From Methylotenera_A sp049687015 (lineage in GTDB: Bacteria; Pseudomonadota; Gammaproteobacteria; Burkholderiales; Methylophilaceae): 64,000 nucleotides of DNA. The notes under the pieces are model-generated. The model had not been told where the DNA came from, did no database searches, and saw only the letters and a list, made by a program, of their open reading frames with translations. Each line of letters starts with the position of its first letter. The stretch's first letter is position 1. The translations under genes and the position numbers were made by a program. Of the stretch, positions 33,580 through 42,937 are shown one piece after another. Where the stretch lies: positions 10,895 to 74,894 of the forward strand of contig JBAVIP010000063.1 of NCBI GenBank assembly GCA_049687015.1, read 5' to 3'.

Positions 33580-33937
33580 GGCTGGCTTTTAATGTTTGTG
33601 GTGTCGGTGACATATTCACAGCGCGTTTTTGCGCCGAAAAATAGACAGCAAGCTGATTGATTTCTTCCGGATCCAGCCCTTTAGCATGGTGATGCATGAC
33701 AGTGGCAGGGCGAGAGCCGTTTCTGAAGCCTTGCATTTGCGTAATGAAGTAGCCTGTTTCCAAGCCCGCGAGCGTGGGGGTTGCGTTGGCACTATTGCCA
33801 AATGTGCCGTGACAAGCCGCACAGGAGGCGGCGAGTGTGCGAATATGGTCAGCTGAATAAACAAAAACCTCGGCAGCGCTTGCTACTGAGGCCATGAGTA
33901 AATTTGCTAAAAACCAAATTGCAATCAGTGGTTTCAT
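33572..33937 (-). CDS. c-type cytochrome, probable FccA-like partner
   Basis: A 121-residue periplasmic protein with a signal peptide (about 1-21). It has one heme site CAACH (39-43) and a distal Met candidate in FRNGSRPATVMHHHAKGL. Sequence style (GTFGNS, LAGLETGYFITQM) matches the cytochrome subunit of flavocytochrome c and class I cytochromes encoded beside it. Known FCSD cytochromes may have one or two hemes; this is the one-heme form. It is the first gene of the minus-strand cluster and overlaps fccB. Confidence 0.85.
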   Translation of the reverse strand: MKPLIAIWFLANLLMASVASAAEVFVYSADHIRTLAASCAACHGTFGNSANATPTLAGLETGYFITQMQGFRNGSRPATVMHHHAKGLDPEEINQLAVYFSAQKRAVNMSPTPQTLKASHD

Positions 33938-34012
33938 GGTGTTCTGCTTTATTTTAAAACACCATTCTATATGTTTTTATTAAATAGTTAGTCAATCAGG
34001 TCACGTAATTTA

Positions 34013-34498
34013 TCAGAAGCATCTTTCTTCTTTGCAACCATCATCTTTCACACCAAGACTTGTCAGAAGTTCTACCATATGCGTGTTGCCTTCATCGCGG
34101 AAGTAGCGAATTAAAGAAACATCACCTTTAAGTTTTACGTTGACATCTGCACCGCTGCTGGCTAAAACTTTTAGCAAGTCTTCGTGCCCATTAAGCGCTG
34201 CTAAATGAAATGCCGTATGGTTAGCGATGGGATGGATATAATTGATATCAGCACCTTTGCTAAGTAAGAATTTCACCATGGGAATATCACCTTTATTTGC
34301 TGCCATTTGAACTGGCGACCAACCAAAGATTTTTTCATTAATTAATGCTGGTTCGGCTTTACAATATTTTTGTACAACTTTTAGTTTACCCTCTGTCAGC
34401 GCATCGCTGAACTCAAGCGATTCATCATCTGTCAGCGCAAAACTGTTCAGTGAAAAACTTAAAGCTAAAACCGCAAATAGTGCTTTTAACATGTTCAT
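34013..34498 (-). CDS. Small secreted ankyrin-repeat protein
   Basis: A 161-residue protein with a signal peptide (about 1-20, ending SFAL) and three to four ankyrin repeats, for example PVQMAANKGDIPMVKFLLSKGADI and AFHLAALNGHEDLLKVLASSGADV. The C-terminus carries two cysteines (DGCKEERCF). A longer frame runs back into purL, but the ATG at 34498 begins a proper signal peptide. It lies directly downstream of purL on the same strand. It is a second exported ankyrin protein in this window, unrelated in position to the first. Confidence 0.82.
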   Translation of the reverse strand: MNMLKALFAVLALSFSLNSFALTDDESLEFSDALTEGKLKVVQKYCKAEPALINEKIFGWSPVQMAANKGDIPMVKFLLSKGADINYIHPIANHTAFHLAALNGHEDLLKVLASSGADVNVKLKGDVSLIRYFRDEGNTHMVELLTSLGVKDDGCKEERCF

Positions 34499-34548
34499 AC
34501 TACTTTTTCCCTTAATATAATGGTTGCTGCTTTTGGTAAAATACCAGG

Positions 34549-37500
34549 CTAGGCAATAAATTTTCTTGCATTGCGGAACATCCGCATCCACGGCGCGTCT
34601 TCCTGCCAATCGTCTGGCCGCCATGAGTGCTGTACCGCTCTAAATACCCGCTCAGGATGTGGCATCATAATACTAAAACGCCCATCTGTGGTGGTTAAAC
34701 CGGTAATTCCCAGCGGTGAGCCATTGGGGTTAAACGGGTAGGCCTCTGTTGGCGTTGACGCATTATCAATAAAGCGCATCGTCGCCAGCTTTTTATCCAG
34801 CACGGCATTGACAGCGTTTTTGTCAATAAATTCCGCAAAGCCCTCGCCATGTGCAACGGCAATTGGCATGCGGCTTCCAGTCATGCCGTTAAAAAACAGC
34901 GAAGGCGATTCTAATACTTCTACCATGGCAAAACGTGCTTCAAACTGCTCAGATTTATTGCGTACAAAGTGTGGCCAGTGTTCGCTGCCAGGGATAATGC
35001 TATGCAAATTGCTCATCATTTGGCAGCCGTTGCATACGCCAAGTGCGAAAGAATCTGCACGGTTAAAGAATGCGCTAAATTCATCATTGGCACGCGGGTT
35101 AAACAAAATAGATTTTGCCCAGCCTTCGCCTGCACCAAGTACGTCGCCGTATGAGAAGCCGCCGCATGCCACAAAACCCGCAAATTCTTTTAGCGAAACA
35201 CGACCAGAAATGATGTCGCTCATGTGAACATCAAATGTTGCAAAGCCCACGCGGTCAAATGCGGCGGCCATTTCCACTTGGCCATTTACGCCTTGCTCGC
35301 GCAAAATTGCCATTTTTGGCCGAACCCCGGTATTGATATACGGCGCGGCGATATTATCGTTAATATCAAACGTAGTATGCACGTGCAAGCCAATATCCGC
35401 CTCATTCAGGATGCGGTCATATTCTTGCTGTGCACAGGCAGGGTTATCACGCAGGCTTTGCATTTGATACGTGGTTTCAGACCACATGCGATGCAAATTG
35501 ACACGAGTATCCACAATAATCGTTCGGCCGTTTTTCTGGATATTAATTAGGTTTTGGTTCGTCACTTTCCCTATTAAACAGGCGCTCAGCGTTTGATTCA
35601 ATTGAGCTAAAACTGCATCTGCTTCAGTGGCGCGTACTTGAATCACTGCGCCTAGTTCTTCGTTAAACAGTGCGTCAATGTCATCGCCCTGCAAGCCAGC
35701 AATATCAACATTTAAGCCACAATGCCCTGCGAAGGCCATTTCACATAAGGTGGCAAATAAACCACCGTCGGAACGATCATGATAAGCCAGCAGCTTGTTT
35801 TCACGATTCAATTGTTGAATTGCTGCAAAAAATGCCTTCAGTTGTTCTGGATTATCTACATCGGGCGTGGTATCCCCTAGCTGGCTATATGCTTGAGCAA
35901 GACTGCTGCCGCCCATGCGGTTTTTGCCATTGCCCAGGTCAATTAAAATCAAACTAGAGTCGCCTAAATCTATACGTAATTGCGGTGTTAAGGTTTTGCG
36001 TACATCAGACGTATTTGCAAACGCAGTTACCACCAGTGAAATTGGCGAAGTCACAGCCTTGTCTTGGCCCAAAGAATCAGATGAAAAGTCTTTCCAGACC
36101 GTCTTCATGCTCATGGAATCTTTGCCGACAGGGATGCTAATGCCTAATTGTGGGCATAATTCCATGCCCACGGCTTTTACTGTGGCAAACAGCGCAGCGT
36201 CTTCACCCGCATGTCCCGCAGGTGCCATCCAGTTGGCAGAGAGTTTTAAATTGCCAATATCATCTATCAAACTCGCGGCGATATTAGTGATGGCCTCGCC
36301 AATCGCCATGCGGCCAGAGGCAGGCGCGTTTATTAGTGCGAGCGGCGCTTTTTCGCCAATGGCAAATGCTTCCCCCACGTTGGTTTCATAACCTGCAAGC
36401 GTCACGGCGACGTCGCTCACCGGCACTTGCCACGGCCCTACCATTTGGTCACGCGCGATTAAACCTGTTACTGTGCGGTCGCCAATGGTGATGAGAAATG
36501 TTTTATCGGCTACTCCAGGCAGTCTTAATACGCGGGCTACTGCGTCTTTTAAGCCAATCTTGCTGGCATCAAAAGCGGCTAATTTTTTAGCAACGCTTTT
36601 CACGTCACGCGTCATTTTAGGCGGTTTGCCGAGCAGTACTGATAAATCCATATCCACAGGCTTGTTGTTAAAATGGCTATCGGCCACTGTTAAATGGCGC
36701 TCTTCTGTGGCGTAACCCACCACGGCAAACGGGCAGCGCTCGCGTTTGCAAATCTCCCTAAACAAACCTAAATTCTCTTGTGCTACCGCCATCACGTAAC
36801 GTTCTTGTGCTTCGTTGCTCCACAGTTCGCGGGGGCTCATGCCAGGCTCTTCGTTATGCACATCTCGCAGTTGGAAAATCGCGCCTACTTTTGCGTCGTT
36901 CACCAGCTCAGGGAAAGCGTTGGAAATACCGCCTGCGCCCACATCGTGGATACTCAGAATCGGGTTCTTGTCGCCAAGCTGCCAGCAGCGGTCGATTACC
37001 TCTTGCGCTCGGCGCTGCAACTCCGGGTTGCCGCGTTGTACCGAATCAAAATCCAGGTTTTCTGTATTAGAGCCAGTATCCATGCTGCTTGCCGCGCTAC
37101 CGCCTAGGCCAATCAGCATGGCAGGGCCACCCAGTTGAATGAGCGCTGCGCCTGCAGGAATCGGATTTTTCCTGGAATGCTTCGCCGAGATATTGCCCAC
37201 GCCGCCCGCCAGCATGATTGGTTTATGGTAGCCACGAATTTGGCCTTCTGACGCTAGCTCGAATGTGCGGAAATAGCCTGCAATATTGGGACGCCCGAAT
37301 TCGTTATTGTAAGCTGCGCCGCCTAAAGGGCCATCTGTCATAATTTGTAACGGCGATGCGATACGGCCCGGTTTTCCGTACGGCTTTTCCCAAGGTTGGG
37401 CAAAGTTTGGAATATTTAAATTGGAGACAGAAAAACCAGTCAAACCCGCTTTGGGTTTTGAGCCGCTGCCGGTTGCACCTTCATCGCGGATCTCGCCACC

Positions 37501-38466
37501 AGCACCGGTTGCTGCGCCGGCAAAAGGCGAAATAGCCGTGGGGTGGTTGTGCGTTTCCACCTTCATCAGGTAGTGCATGTTTTCTTCTGTAAAGCTGTAC
37601 ATGTTTTTATTTTTGCCGCTGCTGCTCGGGTAAAAACGCCTGGTTTTTTGGCCTTCAACAATGGATGAATTGTCGCTGTAAGCCACCACTGTACTGCCGG
37701 GGTTGAGCTTGTGCGTGTTGCGTATCATGCCGAATAGGGAGCTGTCTTGCACCACGCCATCAATTACCCAATCGGCGTTAAAAATCTTATGCCGACAATG
37801 CTCAGAGTTGGCCTGCGCAAACATCATCAGCTCAACATCGGTAGGGTTGCGGCCGATTTTGGTGAAGTTTTCAACTAAATAATCCACTTCATCGGGAGAA
37901 AGTGCCAACCCCATCTCATTATTGGCTGTATTCAACGCTGCTTTTCCGCCATGCAGAATGTCGATCGTGCTAAGCGGCGCTGGCTGTGCGCTGTGGTAGA
38001 GCTTTTGCGCATCGTCTAAACGGTTATAAACCATCTCGGTCATGCGGTCGTGAATTTGTGTTTTTAAAGCTGCTTTTTCGCTATCTGACAAAGGCTTGCC
38101 GTCAGTAGTAGTTACATAAAATGCAATGCCGCGCTCAAGTCGCAATAAGCTGTCTAAACCACAATTGTTGGCGATATCTGTCGCGCGCGATGCCCAAGGC
38201 GAAATGGTACCTATACGTGGAATCACCAAAAACAATTCGCCAGCAGGTGCCTCCGCCTTTGTTTTAGCGCCATAAGTGAGAATTTGCTTAAGAATATTTT
38301 GCTGGTTTTTAGAAAGCGCTGATTTGCTAAAAGCAAAATGCATAAATTCTGCATAAATATGCGCAACATTGGGGGCGGAATTTTTTAAGGTTGCGTACAG
38401 TTTTTCGAGACGAAACTGTGATAAAGCAGGGCTGCCGCGTAGGCTTAGAAAATGAGTGCTTGGCAT
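34549..38466 (-). CDS. purL: Phosphoribosylformylglycinamidine synthase (single-chain PurL)
   Basis: Converts FGAR to FGAM with glutamine and ATP in purine synthesis. About 1305 residues, the long proteobacterial form that fuses the PurS-like N-domain, the synthetase core and a C-terminal class I glutaminase. Marks are LRGSPALSQFR at the N-terminus, MKVETHNHPTAISPF, GIGGS-type SMDTGSNTENLDFDSVQRGNPE, and the glutaminase Cys in LGVCNGCQMMSNL with a late HGEGF. The ATG at 38466 is preferred over a start 12 codons upstream by analogy with other PurL N-termini; neither has a strong Shine-Dalgarno sequence. Confidence 0.96.
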   Translation of the reverse strand: MPSTHFLSLRGSPALSQFRLEKLYATLKNSAPNVAHIYAEFMHFAFSKSALSKNQQNILKQILTYGAKTKAEAPAGELFLVIPRIGTISPWASRATDIANNCGLDSLLRLERGIAFYVTTTDGKPLSDSEKAALKTQIHDRMTEMVYNRLDDAQKLYHSAQPAPLSTIDILHGGKAALNTANNEMGLALSPDEVDYLVENFTKIGRNPTDVELMMFAQANSEHCRHKIFNADWVIDGVVQDSSLFGMIRNTHKLNPGSTVVAYSDNSSIVEGQKTRRFYPSSSGKNKNMYSFTEENMHYLMKVETHNHPTAISPFAGAATGAGGEIRDEGATGSGSKPKAGLTGFSVSNLNIPNFAQPWEKPYGKPGRIASPLQIMTDGPLGGAAYNNEFGRPNIAGYFRTFELASEGQIRGYHKPIMLAGGVGNISAKHSRKNPIPAGAALIQLGGPAMLIGLGGSAASSMDTGSNTENLDFDSVQRGNPELQRRAQEVIDRCWQLGDKNPILSIHDVGAGGISNAFPELVNDAKVGAIFQLRDVHNEEPGMSPRELWSNEAQERYVMAVAQENLGLFREICKRERCPFAVVGYATEERHLTVADSHFNNKPVDMDLSVLLGKPPKMTRDVKSVAKKLAAFDASKIGLKDAVARVLRLPGVADKTFLITIGDRTVTGLIARDQMVGPWQVPVSDVAVTLAGYETNVGEAFAIGEKAPLALINAPASGRMAIGEAITNIAASLIDDIGNLKLSANWMAPAGHAGEDAALFATVKAVGMELCPQLGISIPVGKDSMSMKTVWKDFSSDSLGQDKAVTSPISLVVTAFANTSDVRKTLTPQLRIDLGDSSLILIDLGNGKNRMGGSSLAQAYSQLGDTTPDVDNPEQLKAFFAAIQQLNRENKLLAYHDRSDGGLFATLCEMAFAGHCGLNVDIAGLQGDDIDALFNEELGAVIQVRATEADAVLAQLNQTLSACLIGKVTNQNLINIQKNGRTIIVDTRVNLHRMWSETTYQMQSLRDNPACAQQEYDRILNEADIGLHVHTTFDINDNIAAPYINTGVRPKMAILREQGVNGQVEMAAAFDRVGFATFDVHMSDIISGRVSLKEFAGFVACGGFSYGDVLGAGEGWAKSILFNPRANDEFSAFFNRADSFALGVCNGCQMMSNLHSIIPGSEHWPHFVRNKSEQFEARFAMVEVLESPSLFFNGMTGSRMPIAVAHGEGFAEFIDKNAVNAVLDKKLATMRFIDNASTPTEAYPFNPNGSPLGITGLTTTDGRFSIMMPHPERVFRAVQHSWRPDDWQEDAPWMRMFRNARKFIA

Positions 38467-38629
38467 GGATGAATTAACAGAAAAGATAAAATAATTTACC
38501 AATATTTTAACAGAAAGCCTACCTGCAGTTCTTAAAAAAACACTACTTAAGTAGGATACATTTTGCAGATTAGGCGTTATAGTGTTTGTCTACTATCTAA
38601 TCTCTAGCAAATTTATAGAAGGTGAAAAA

Positions 38630-39508
38630 TTGACACATCCGGCATCATACCCACCTAATGAGCAAGCTCGCATTGAGCGTTTGCAGCAACTGATGGTTTT
38701 GGATACCAAGCCCGAAGTGCTGTTTGATGAAATCGCCAAGCTTGCAAGTGTGGTTTGCGGTACACCCATTGCTTTAATTAGCCTTGTGGATGAAAACAGA
38801 CAGTGGTTTAAAGCGAATGTAGGGTTAGAAGGAGCCACCGAAACGCACCGTAACCTGGCTTTTTGTGCACATGCGATTTTAGACAATGTGCTGATGGAAG
38901 TGCCTGATGCAACGCTGGACGAGCGTTTTCATACTAATCCTCTGGTCACGGGTGATCCTAAAATTCGCTTTTACGCTGGCGCACCTCTCACCATGCCGGG
39001 TGGTGAGAATATTGGCACATTGTGTGTTATTAACCACAACCCGCAACATCTCTCGATCTACCAAAAGGCCATGCTCTCAGGCTTGGCAAACCTGGCGGTC
39101 AAAGTGTTGCTGTCTAGAGAGGCTACATTAAATGACATAGAGTCAAATGCCAGCATAATAGCTGCTATAGTAGAGTTCGCTCAGGAGGCCATTATCAGCC
39201 TAAATTCGGATTCCATTGTCACCTCGTGGAACAAAGGCGCTGAGAGCTTATTTGGGTATCGCGAAGAAGAAATCGTCGGTAAATCCACCGCGATTTTGTA
39301 TCCACAAGAAAAATTAAATGAACATGAATTTTTTATGGGCCAGATAAAAAACAATCAACATATCAAATGTTTTGAAACACAGAGACGTCACAAAAGCGGA
39401 CATATTATTGATATATCTGTATCGCTATCACCTATTAAAAATGCTTATGGTAAAGTGATTGGAGCAGCAGAGATTTCACGTGGCCTAAGCGAACAAAAAG
39501 GCCAATAA
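38630..39508 (+). CDS. GAF-PAS sensor protein without output domain
   Basis: About 292 residues. An N-terminal GAF domain (about 20-165; VCGTPIALISLVDENRQWFKA, ETHRNLAFCAHAI, RFYAGAPLTMPGG, IGTLCVINH) is followed by a PAS domain (about 175-290; FAQEAIISLNSDSIVTSWNKGAE, LFGYREEEIVGKS). Nothing follows the PAS domain, so no kinase, GGDEF or other output is present. A TTG at 38630 with AAGGTG upstream is the likeliest start; a GTG at 38582 is possible. It is divergent from purL and monocistronic. The partner is unknown. Confidence 0.8.
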   Translation: MTHPASYPPNEQARIERLQQLMVLDTKPEVLFDEIAKLASVVCGTPIALISLVDENRQWFKANVGLEGATETHRNLAFCAHAILDNVLMEVPDATLDERFHTNPLVTGDPKIRFYAGAPLTMPGGENIGTLCVINHNPQHLSIYQKAMLSGLANLAVKVLLSREATLNDIESNASIIAAIVEFAQEAIISLNSDSIVTSWNKGAESLFGYREEEIVGKSTAILYPQEKLNEHEFFMGQIKNNQHIKCFETQRRHKSGHIIDISVSLSPIKNAYGKVIGAAEISRGLSEQKGQ

Positions 39509-39629
39509 CCAGCTATTGCGCCATATGTATCATCTTTCTTTCGGCGCGTTGCGTGCTGGTTTGCAGGCAAACTGAAGCCGGCGCAAGTTAACTTTATGGA
39601 CTGGATTTTTATGGGCAGAGAATAAAAAA

Positions 39630-40592
39630 TCAGGTTGATCCAATCAGTTTCAAATTTTCATTTTTTATTAATAAGTAAATAAAGCAAATCAGATCTTTTC
39701 TTCTGTAGAAGGGGTAACGATTTTTAAAATAAATAAAAAGTTTTTTTAGTCTGCTTTTACCCTCAAACAAATAGAAAAAATCAGCTAAATTTGCTTCAAT
39801 ATGCTTGGGTACGGCAAGCTTGCTGAAATCATTGGCAATATGTTTATAGTTGCCCAGGCTAATTAGCAAACTAGGAGTTACCCCAGTTTTTTTTGTTGTG
39901 GTTGATTGGTTTGAGTTCGAGGTGGCAATAGAGCTTGTGCTGTGCTGACGATATTTCAATAATGTTTGAGGGATGAATGCCCTGGCGCCGGTTAGTTCCG
40001 CAATGATGGCCAGATGGTAATCATATGGCAGTTTAGGCGGTATGTTGATTGCAATTTGCCTGAGGCTGCCATTAATCATGATCGAGCCGCCTTGTGCACT
40101 ATTTGCAAATAAAATGCCATTTAGGCCAGAGACTTTTCCACGTTTTCCAATAAAGTAATCATTTATTACATTGAGTTGACTATCTACAACAATTGAGTCT
40201 GTATGCACCAGCGCAGGAATTTTTGTTGTTGTTTCGATTTCTTTAAGTTTTTTTAAGGTGAGTTCCAGTTTGTCAGAATTCCAAACATCATCCTGATCAC
40301 ACATGGCAATATAGTTTTCTGTAGTGAGTGAAATCAAATAATAGTGACTTGCATTTAGTCCCATATTGCCTTTAATATCCCCTGCCAGAGTAAACCTTTT
40401 ATCGTGAGCTATATACTTTTCTAATATTGCAGGCGAGCTGTCTTTGGATCCATCGTCACGGATGTAGCAACACCAATTGGTATGGGTTTGACCTTGAATA
40501 GCGTTTAATTGCTCAGCGATATATTTTTCGCCATTATAGGTAGATAAGATAATGGCAATTTTATCTTCAGGGCTGTTGTTATGCGAATCCAT
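39630..40592 (-). CDS. Family 2 glycosyltransferase
   Basis: A 320-residue GT-A fold enzyme. The N-terminus IAIILSTYNGEKYIAEQLNAI, IRDDGSKDSSP, and MCDQDDVWNSDKLE with the DxD-like acidic pair are typical of GT2 rhamnosyl/galactosyl transferases that build O-antigen or exopolysaccharide. No other polysaccharide gene is nearby. The gene and its flanks look richer in A/T than purL or feoB, so it may be laterally acquired. Donor and acceptor sugars are unknown. Confidence 0.88.
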   Translation of the reverse strand: MDSHNNSPEDKIAIILSTYNGEKYIAEQLNAIQGQTHTNWCCYIRDDGSKDSSPAILEKYIAHDKRFTLAGDIKGNMGLNASHYYLISLTTENYIAMCDQDDVWNSDKLELTLKKLKEIETTTKIPALVHTDSIVVDSQLNVINDYFIGKRGKVSGLNGILFANSAQGGSIMINGSLRQIAINIPPKLPYDYHLAIIAELTGARAFIPQTLLKYRQHSTSSIATSNSNQSTTTKKTGVTPSLLISLGNYKHIANDFSKLAVPKHIEANLADFFYLFEGKSRLKKLFIYFKNRYPFYRRKDLICFIYLLIKNENLKLIGST

Positions 40593-40768
40593 ACTTTGGC
40601 TTGTCTATTGAAATTTGCTTTAGGTACTTGAAGCCAAATTCTAACATGTGGAAAAGGCTAATAAAATAATTCACTTTTTTGTTTTGCTGGAATGGCAAAT
40701 TTTGCCAGGGGGATGCCGATAGAGGTGGGGAAATATTTAGTATAAATCTTGAATCAATATGGCCGGCA

Positions 40769-42559
40769 CTATAATCCCAGCGCCCGTGCGCCCTGGTAAA
40801 AAATGAAACTTACTACCCACGCCAACCCAAGCGACCACACAATCGATAACCACATGAATTTGCTGCTTTTTGATTCAGTTTTGAGAGTGGCAATGGTGGA
40901 AAGGCAAGGCGTGTAGATGAGCGTGAACAGCATAAAGCTCATGCCCTGGACCCAATCTATGTTGAGTGCAATTTGGTGGCTTAGTGCTTCGCCCTGCAGG
41001 CCGTAAATCACGGCGAGCGAGCCAATGACAATTTCTTTGGCCACAAAGCCAAAAATAAGCGCAATGGCAAGTTGCGTATCAATGCCGATGGGATTTAAGA
41101 TTGGTGCAAATAAGGTACCGATTTGCCCAGCCAGCGTGCCGCTGCTGGCGGGCGGTACGTTGGTGGGAAAGTGCGTAAGTGCCCAAACCATCACTACGCC
41201 AATGATAATAAATTTCGTGGCGCGTTTGAGAAAGTATTTCACCTCTTGCCAGCCGCGTAGCCATATTTGACGCGGAGTGGGGAAGCGGTAAGGTGGTAGC
41301 TCCAAAATAAAAGGCTCGCTACTTTTATATTGGCCTTTAAACAAAACGGCGGTTAAAAATATGGTGGCAAAACTCACCATGTAAAGCGCAAACATGATGT
41401 AAGGCGCTTGTTTTGCGGTAAACAGCGTGGCGATCATAAATAAAAACACTTGCAATCTTGCAGAGCACAGTGAAAGTGGAATGACCAGCATGGTTAACAA
41501 GCGCATCGGGCGGCTGCGCATTACGCGCGTGCCCATAAGTGCGGGCACGTTGCAGCCGAAACCCATTAGCACCATTACAAAACCACGGCCATCAAGGCCG
41601 ATTTTTGCCATAAAGGCATCCATTAAAAAGGCTGCACGCGACAGATAGCCGCTGTCTTCTACCATGCTCATCACTAAAAAGAACAGCACAATAATCGGCA
41701 CGAATGCCGCCACAGTGCTGATGCCGTTAAAAATACCATCCAGCAGCAAGCCGTTGAGCCAGGCAGGCAGGCCTGACAGCAGCGGATCTAGGACGCTGGA
41801 GCGGAGCAGGGCGAGCAGCCATGCCATGCCGTCCTGCAGCGGCTTGCCGGCAGTGAAAATAAACTGGAACAGCAAAAACATGGCAGCAAAAAAGATCGGC
41901 AAACCAAGCCACGGATGCAACAATACTTTATCGATGTTATCGGTGGTTTTATCAGCAAGCTGGGTTGGCATTTGCACCGTTTTTTTGACGATGTTCTGCA
42001 TATCATGCTCAATTTGTACGTCTGCTTCAAGCAGGGATGCAATGTTTTGCGGCGAAACTTTATTAAATTTTTCGGCCATTTGTTCGGAAGCTGCTTGTAA
42101 GGCTTGCGGACAGCCATCGCCATATTTAGCACTGATGAGCAACACGGGAAAGCCAAGCTGCCTGGACATGGCTTCGGTATCAATGCTGATGCCTGCGCGT
42201 TTGGCTTCATCTTGCATGTTAAGCAACAAAACAGCAGGAAGCCCGAGATTTTTTATTTGCAAAGCGAGCGATAATTGGCGATCAATTTGTGAACTGTTAA
42301 GTACAATCATGGCCAAATCAACGCCGTTGTTACTTAAAAAGTGGCGCACCACTTGCTCGTCATCCGAAAAGCCGTGCAAATCATACAAGCCAGGTAAATC
42401 AACCAGCTCGGCGATATGACCGCCAATTAAAATTTTGGCACTCATTAAATCTACGGTAATGCCTGGCCAATTACCCACACGCGCTGAGGCGCCGCTCAAG
42501 CGGTTGAACAGGGTGGATTTGCCCGTGTTGGGCATGCCAAGCAGAGCAATGCGTTTCAT
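40769..42559 (-). CDS. feoB: Ferrous iron transporter FeoB
   Basis: Inner-membrane Fe(II) transporter with a cytoplasmic G domain. At 596 residues it is shorter than the E. coli protein (about 770). G1 is GMPNTGKST, the switch region has VGNWPGITVD, G3 is DLPGLYDL and G4 reads NMQD. The membrane half has the Gate motifs FGCNVPALMGTR and, later, GFVAKEIVIGSLAVIYG, and ends with a short hydrophobic segment. It is encoded with feoA 21 bases upstream; no FeoC is seen. Confidence 0.94.
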   Translation of the reverse strand: MKRIALLGMPNTGKSTLFNRLSGASARVGNWPGITVDLMSAKILIGGHIAELVDLPGLYDLHGFSDDEQVVRHFLSNNGVDLAMIVLNSSQIDRQLSLALQIKNLGLPAVLLLNMQDEAKRAGISIDTEAMSRQLGFPVLLISAKYGDGCPQALQAASEQMAEKFNKVSPQNIASLLEADVQIEHDMQNIVKKTVQMPTQLADKTTDNIDKVLLHPWLGLPIFFAAMFLLFQFIFTAGKPLQDGMAWLLALLRSSVLDPLLSGLPAWLNGLLLDGIFNGISTVAAFVPIIVLFFLVMSMVEDSGYLSRAAFLMDAFMAKIGLDGRGFVMVLMGFGCNVPALMGTRVMRSRPMRLLTMLVIPLSLCSARLQVFLFMIATLFTAKQAPYIMFALYMVSFATIFLTAVLFKGQYKSSEPFILELPPYRFPTPRQIWLRGWQEVKYFLKRATKFIIIGVVMVWALTHFPTNVPPASSGTLAGQIGTLFAPILNPIGIDTQLAIALIFGFVAKEIVIGSLAVIYGLQGEALSHQIALNIDWVQGMSFMLFTLIYTPCLSTIATLKTESKSSKFMWLSIVWSLGLAWVVSFIFYQGARALGL

Positions 42560-42580
42560 GTTGAGATGCGTAGCTGCAAA

Positions 42581-42808
42581 TTAGGCAGCGTTGAGTTGAA
42601 TGCGTTGTGCTTCGACGCCGCGTAAAATGATGTCAGTTGCGCCAATACGCACATGCAGCGGACCATTAAAGCTGGCGCGGCGAATCAGCTCTATTTTTTT
42701 GCCAATTCTAAACCCCATGGCGTTCAGGCGCTGATGTAAGGCTTGCTCAGCGTGTATCGCGTGAATAACGCCGTGTTCGCCTGGGTTTAAACTGCTTAAA
42801 ATAGTCAT
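42581..42808 (-). CDS. feoA: Ferrous iron transport protein FeoA
   Basis: A 75-residue SH3-like cytoplasmic protein that supports FeoB. The family pattern LNPGEHGVIHAI, ALHQRLNAMGFRIGKKIELIRRASFNGPLHVRI is complete (quoted in two parts). It is the first gene of feoAB. A palindromic AT-rich site suited to Fur lies 21 bases upstream of the start. Confidence 0.93.
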   Translation of the reverse strand: MTILSSLNPGEHGVIHAIHAEQALHQRLNAMGFRIGKKIELIRRASFNGPLHVRIGATDIILRGVEAQRIQLNAA

Positions 42809-42828
42809 ACCGGCAAGAGCAATCTAAA

Positions 42829-42850
42829 TGATAATGGTTCTTAATTATCA
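42829..42850. promoter_or_regulatory. Candidate Fur operator upstream of feoAB
   Basis: Perfect arms TGATAAT (42829-42835) and ATTATCA (42844-42850) with an 8-base spacer, within an AATGATAAT context that matches half of the Fur consensus. The position 21 bases before feoA and the known Fur control of feo genes support the call; the right half of a classical 19-base Fur box is weak. Confidence 0.5.
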
Positions 42851-42880
42851 CACAATTTTATAAAAAGTCAATTAAGAAAC

Positions 42881-42909
42881 AAAAAGGCCTGCAAACGCAG
42901 GCCTTTTTG
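42881..42909. terminator. Intrinsic terminator between ppiC and feoA
   Basis: AAAAAGGCCTGC (from 42881) and GCAGGCCTTTTT (to about 42908) form a 12-base perfect stem with a 4- to 5-base loop, with T-runs on both strands. It ends the minus-strand ppiC operon. Confidence 0.9.
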
Positions 42910-42937
42910 TTTATGTAGCTAATTAGCTCGGAAAATC

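Noticed and set aside
39509..39629. REP-like element after the GAF-PAS gene (CTATTGCGCC near the start)
   Set aside because: A single arm only; no complementary GGCGCAATA within a plausible loop distance.
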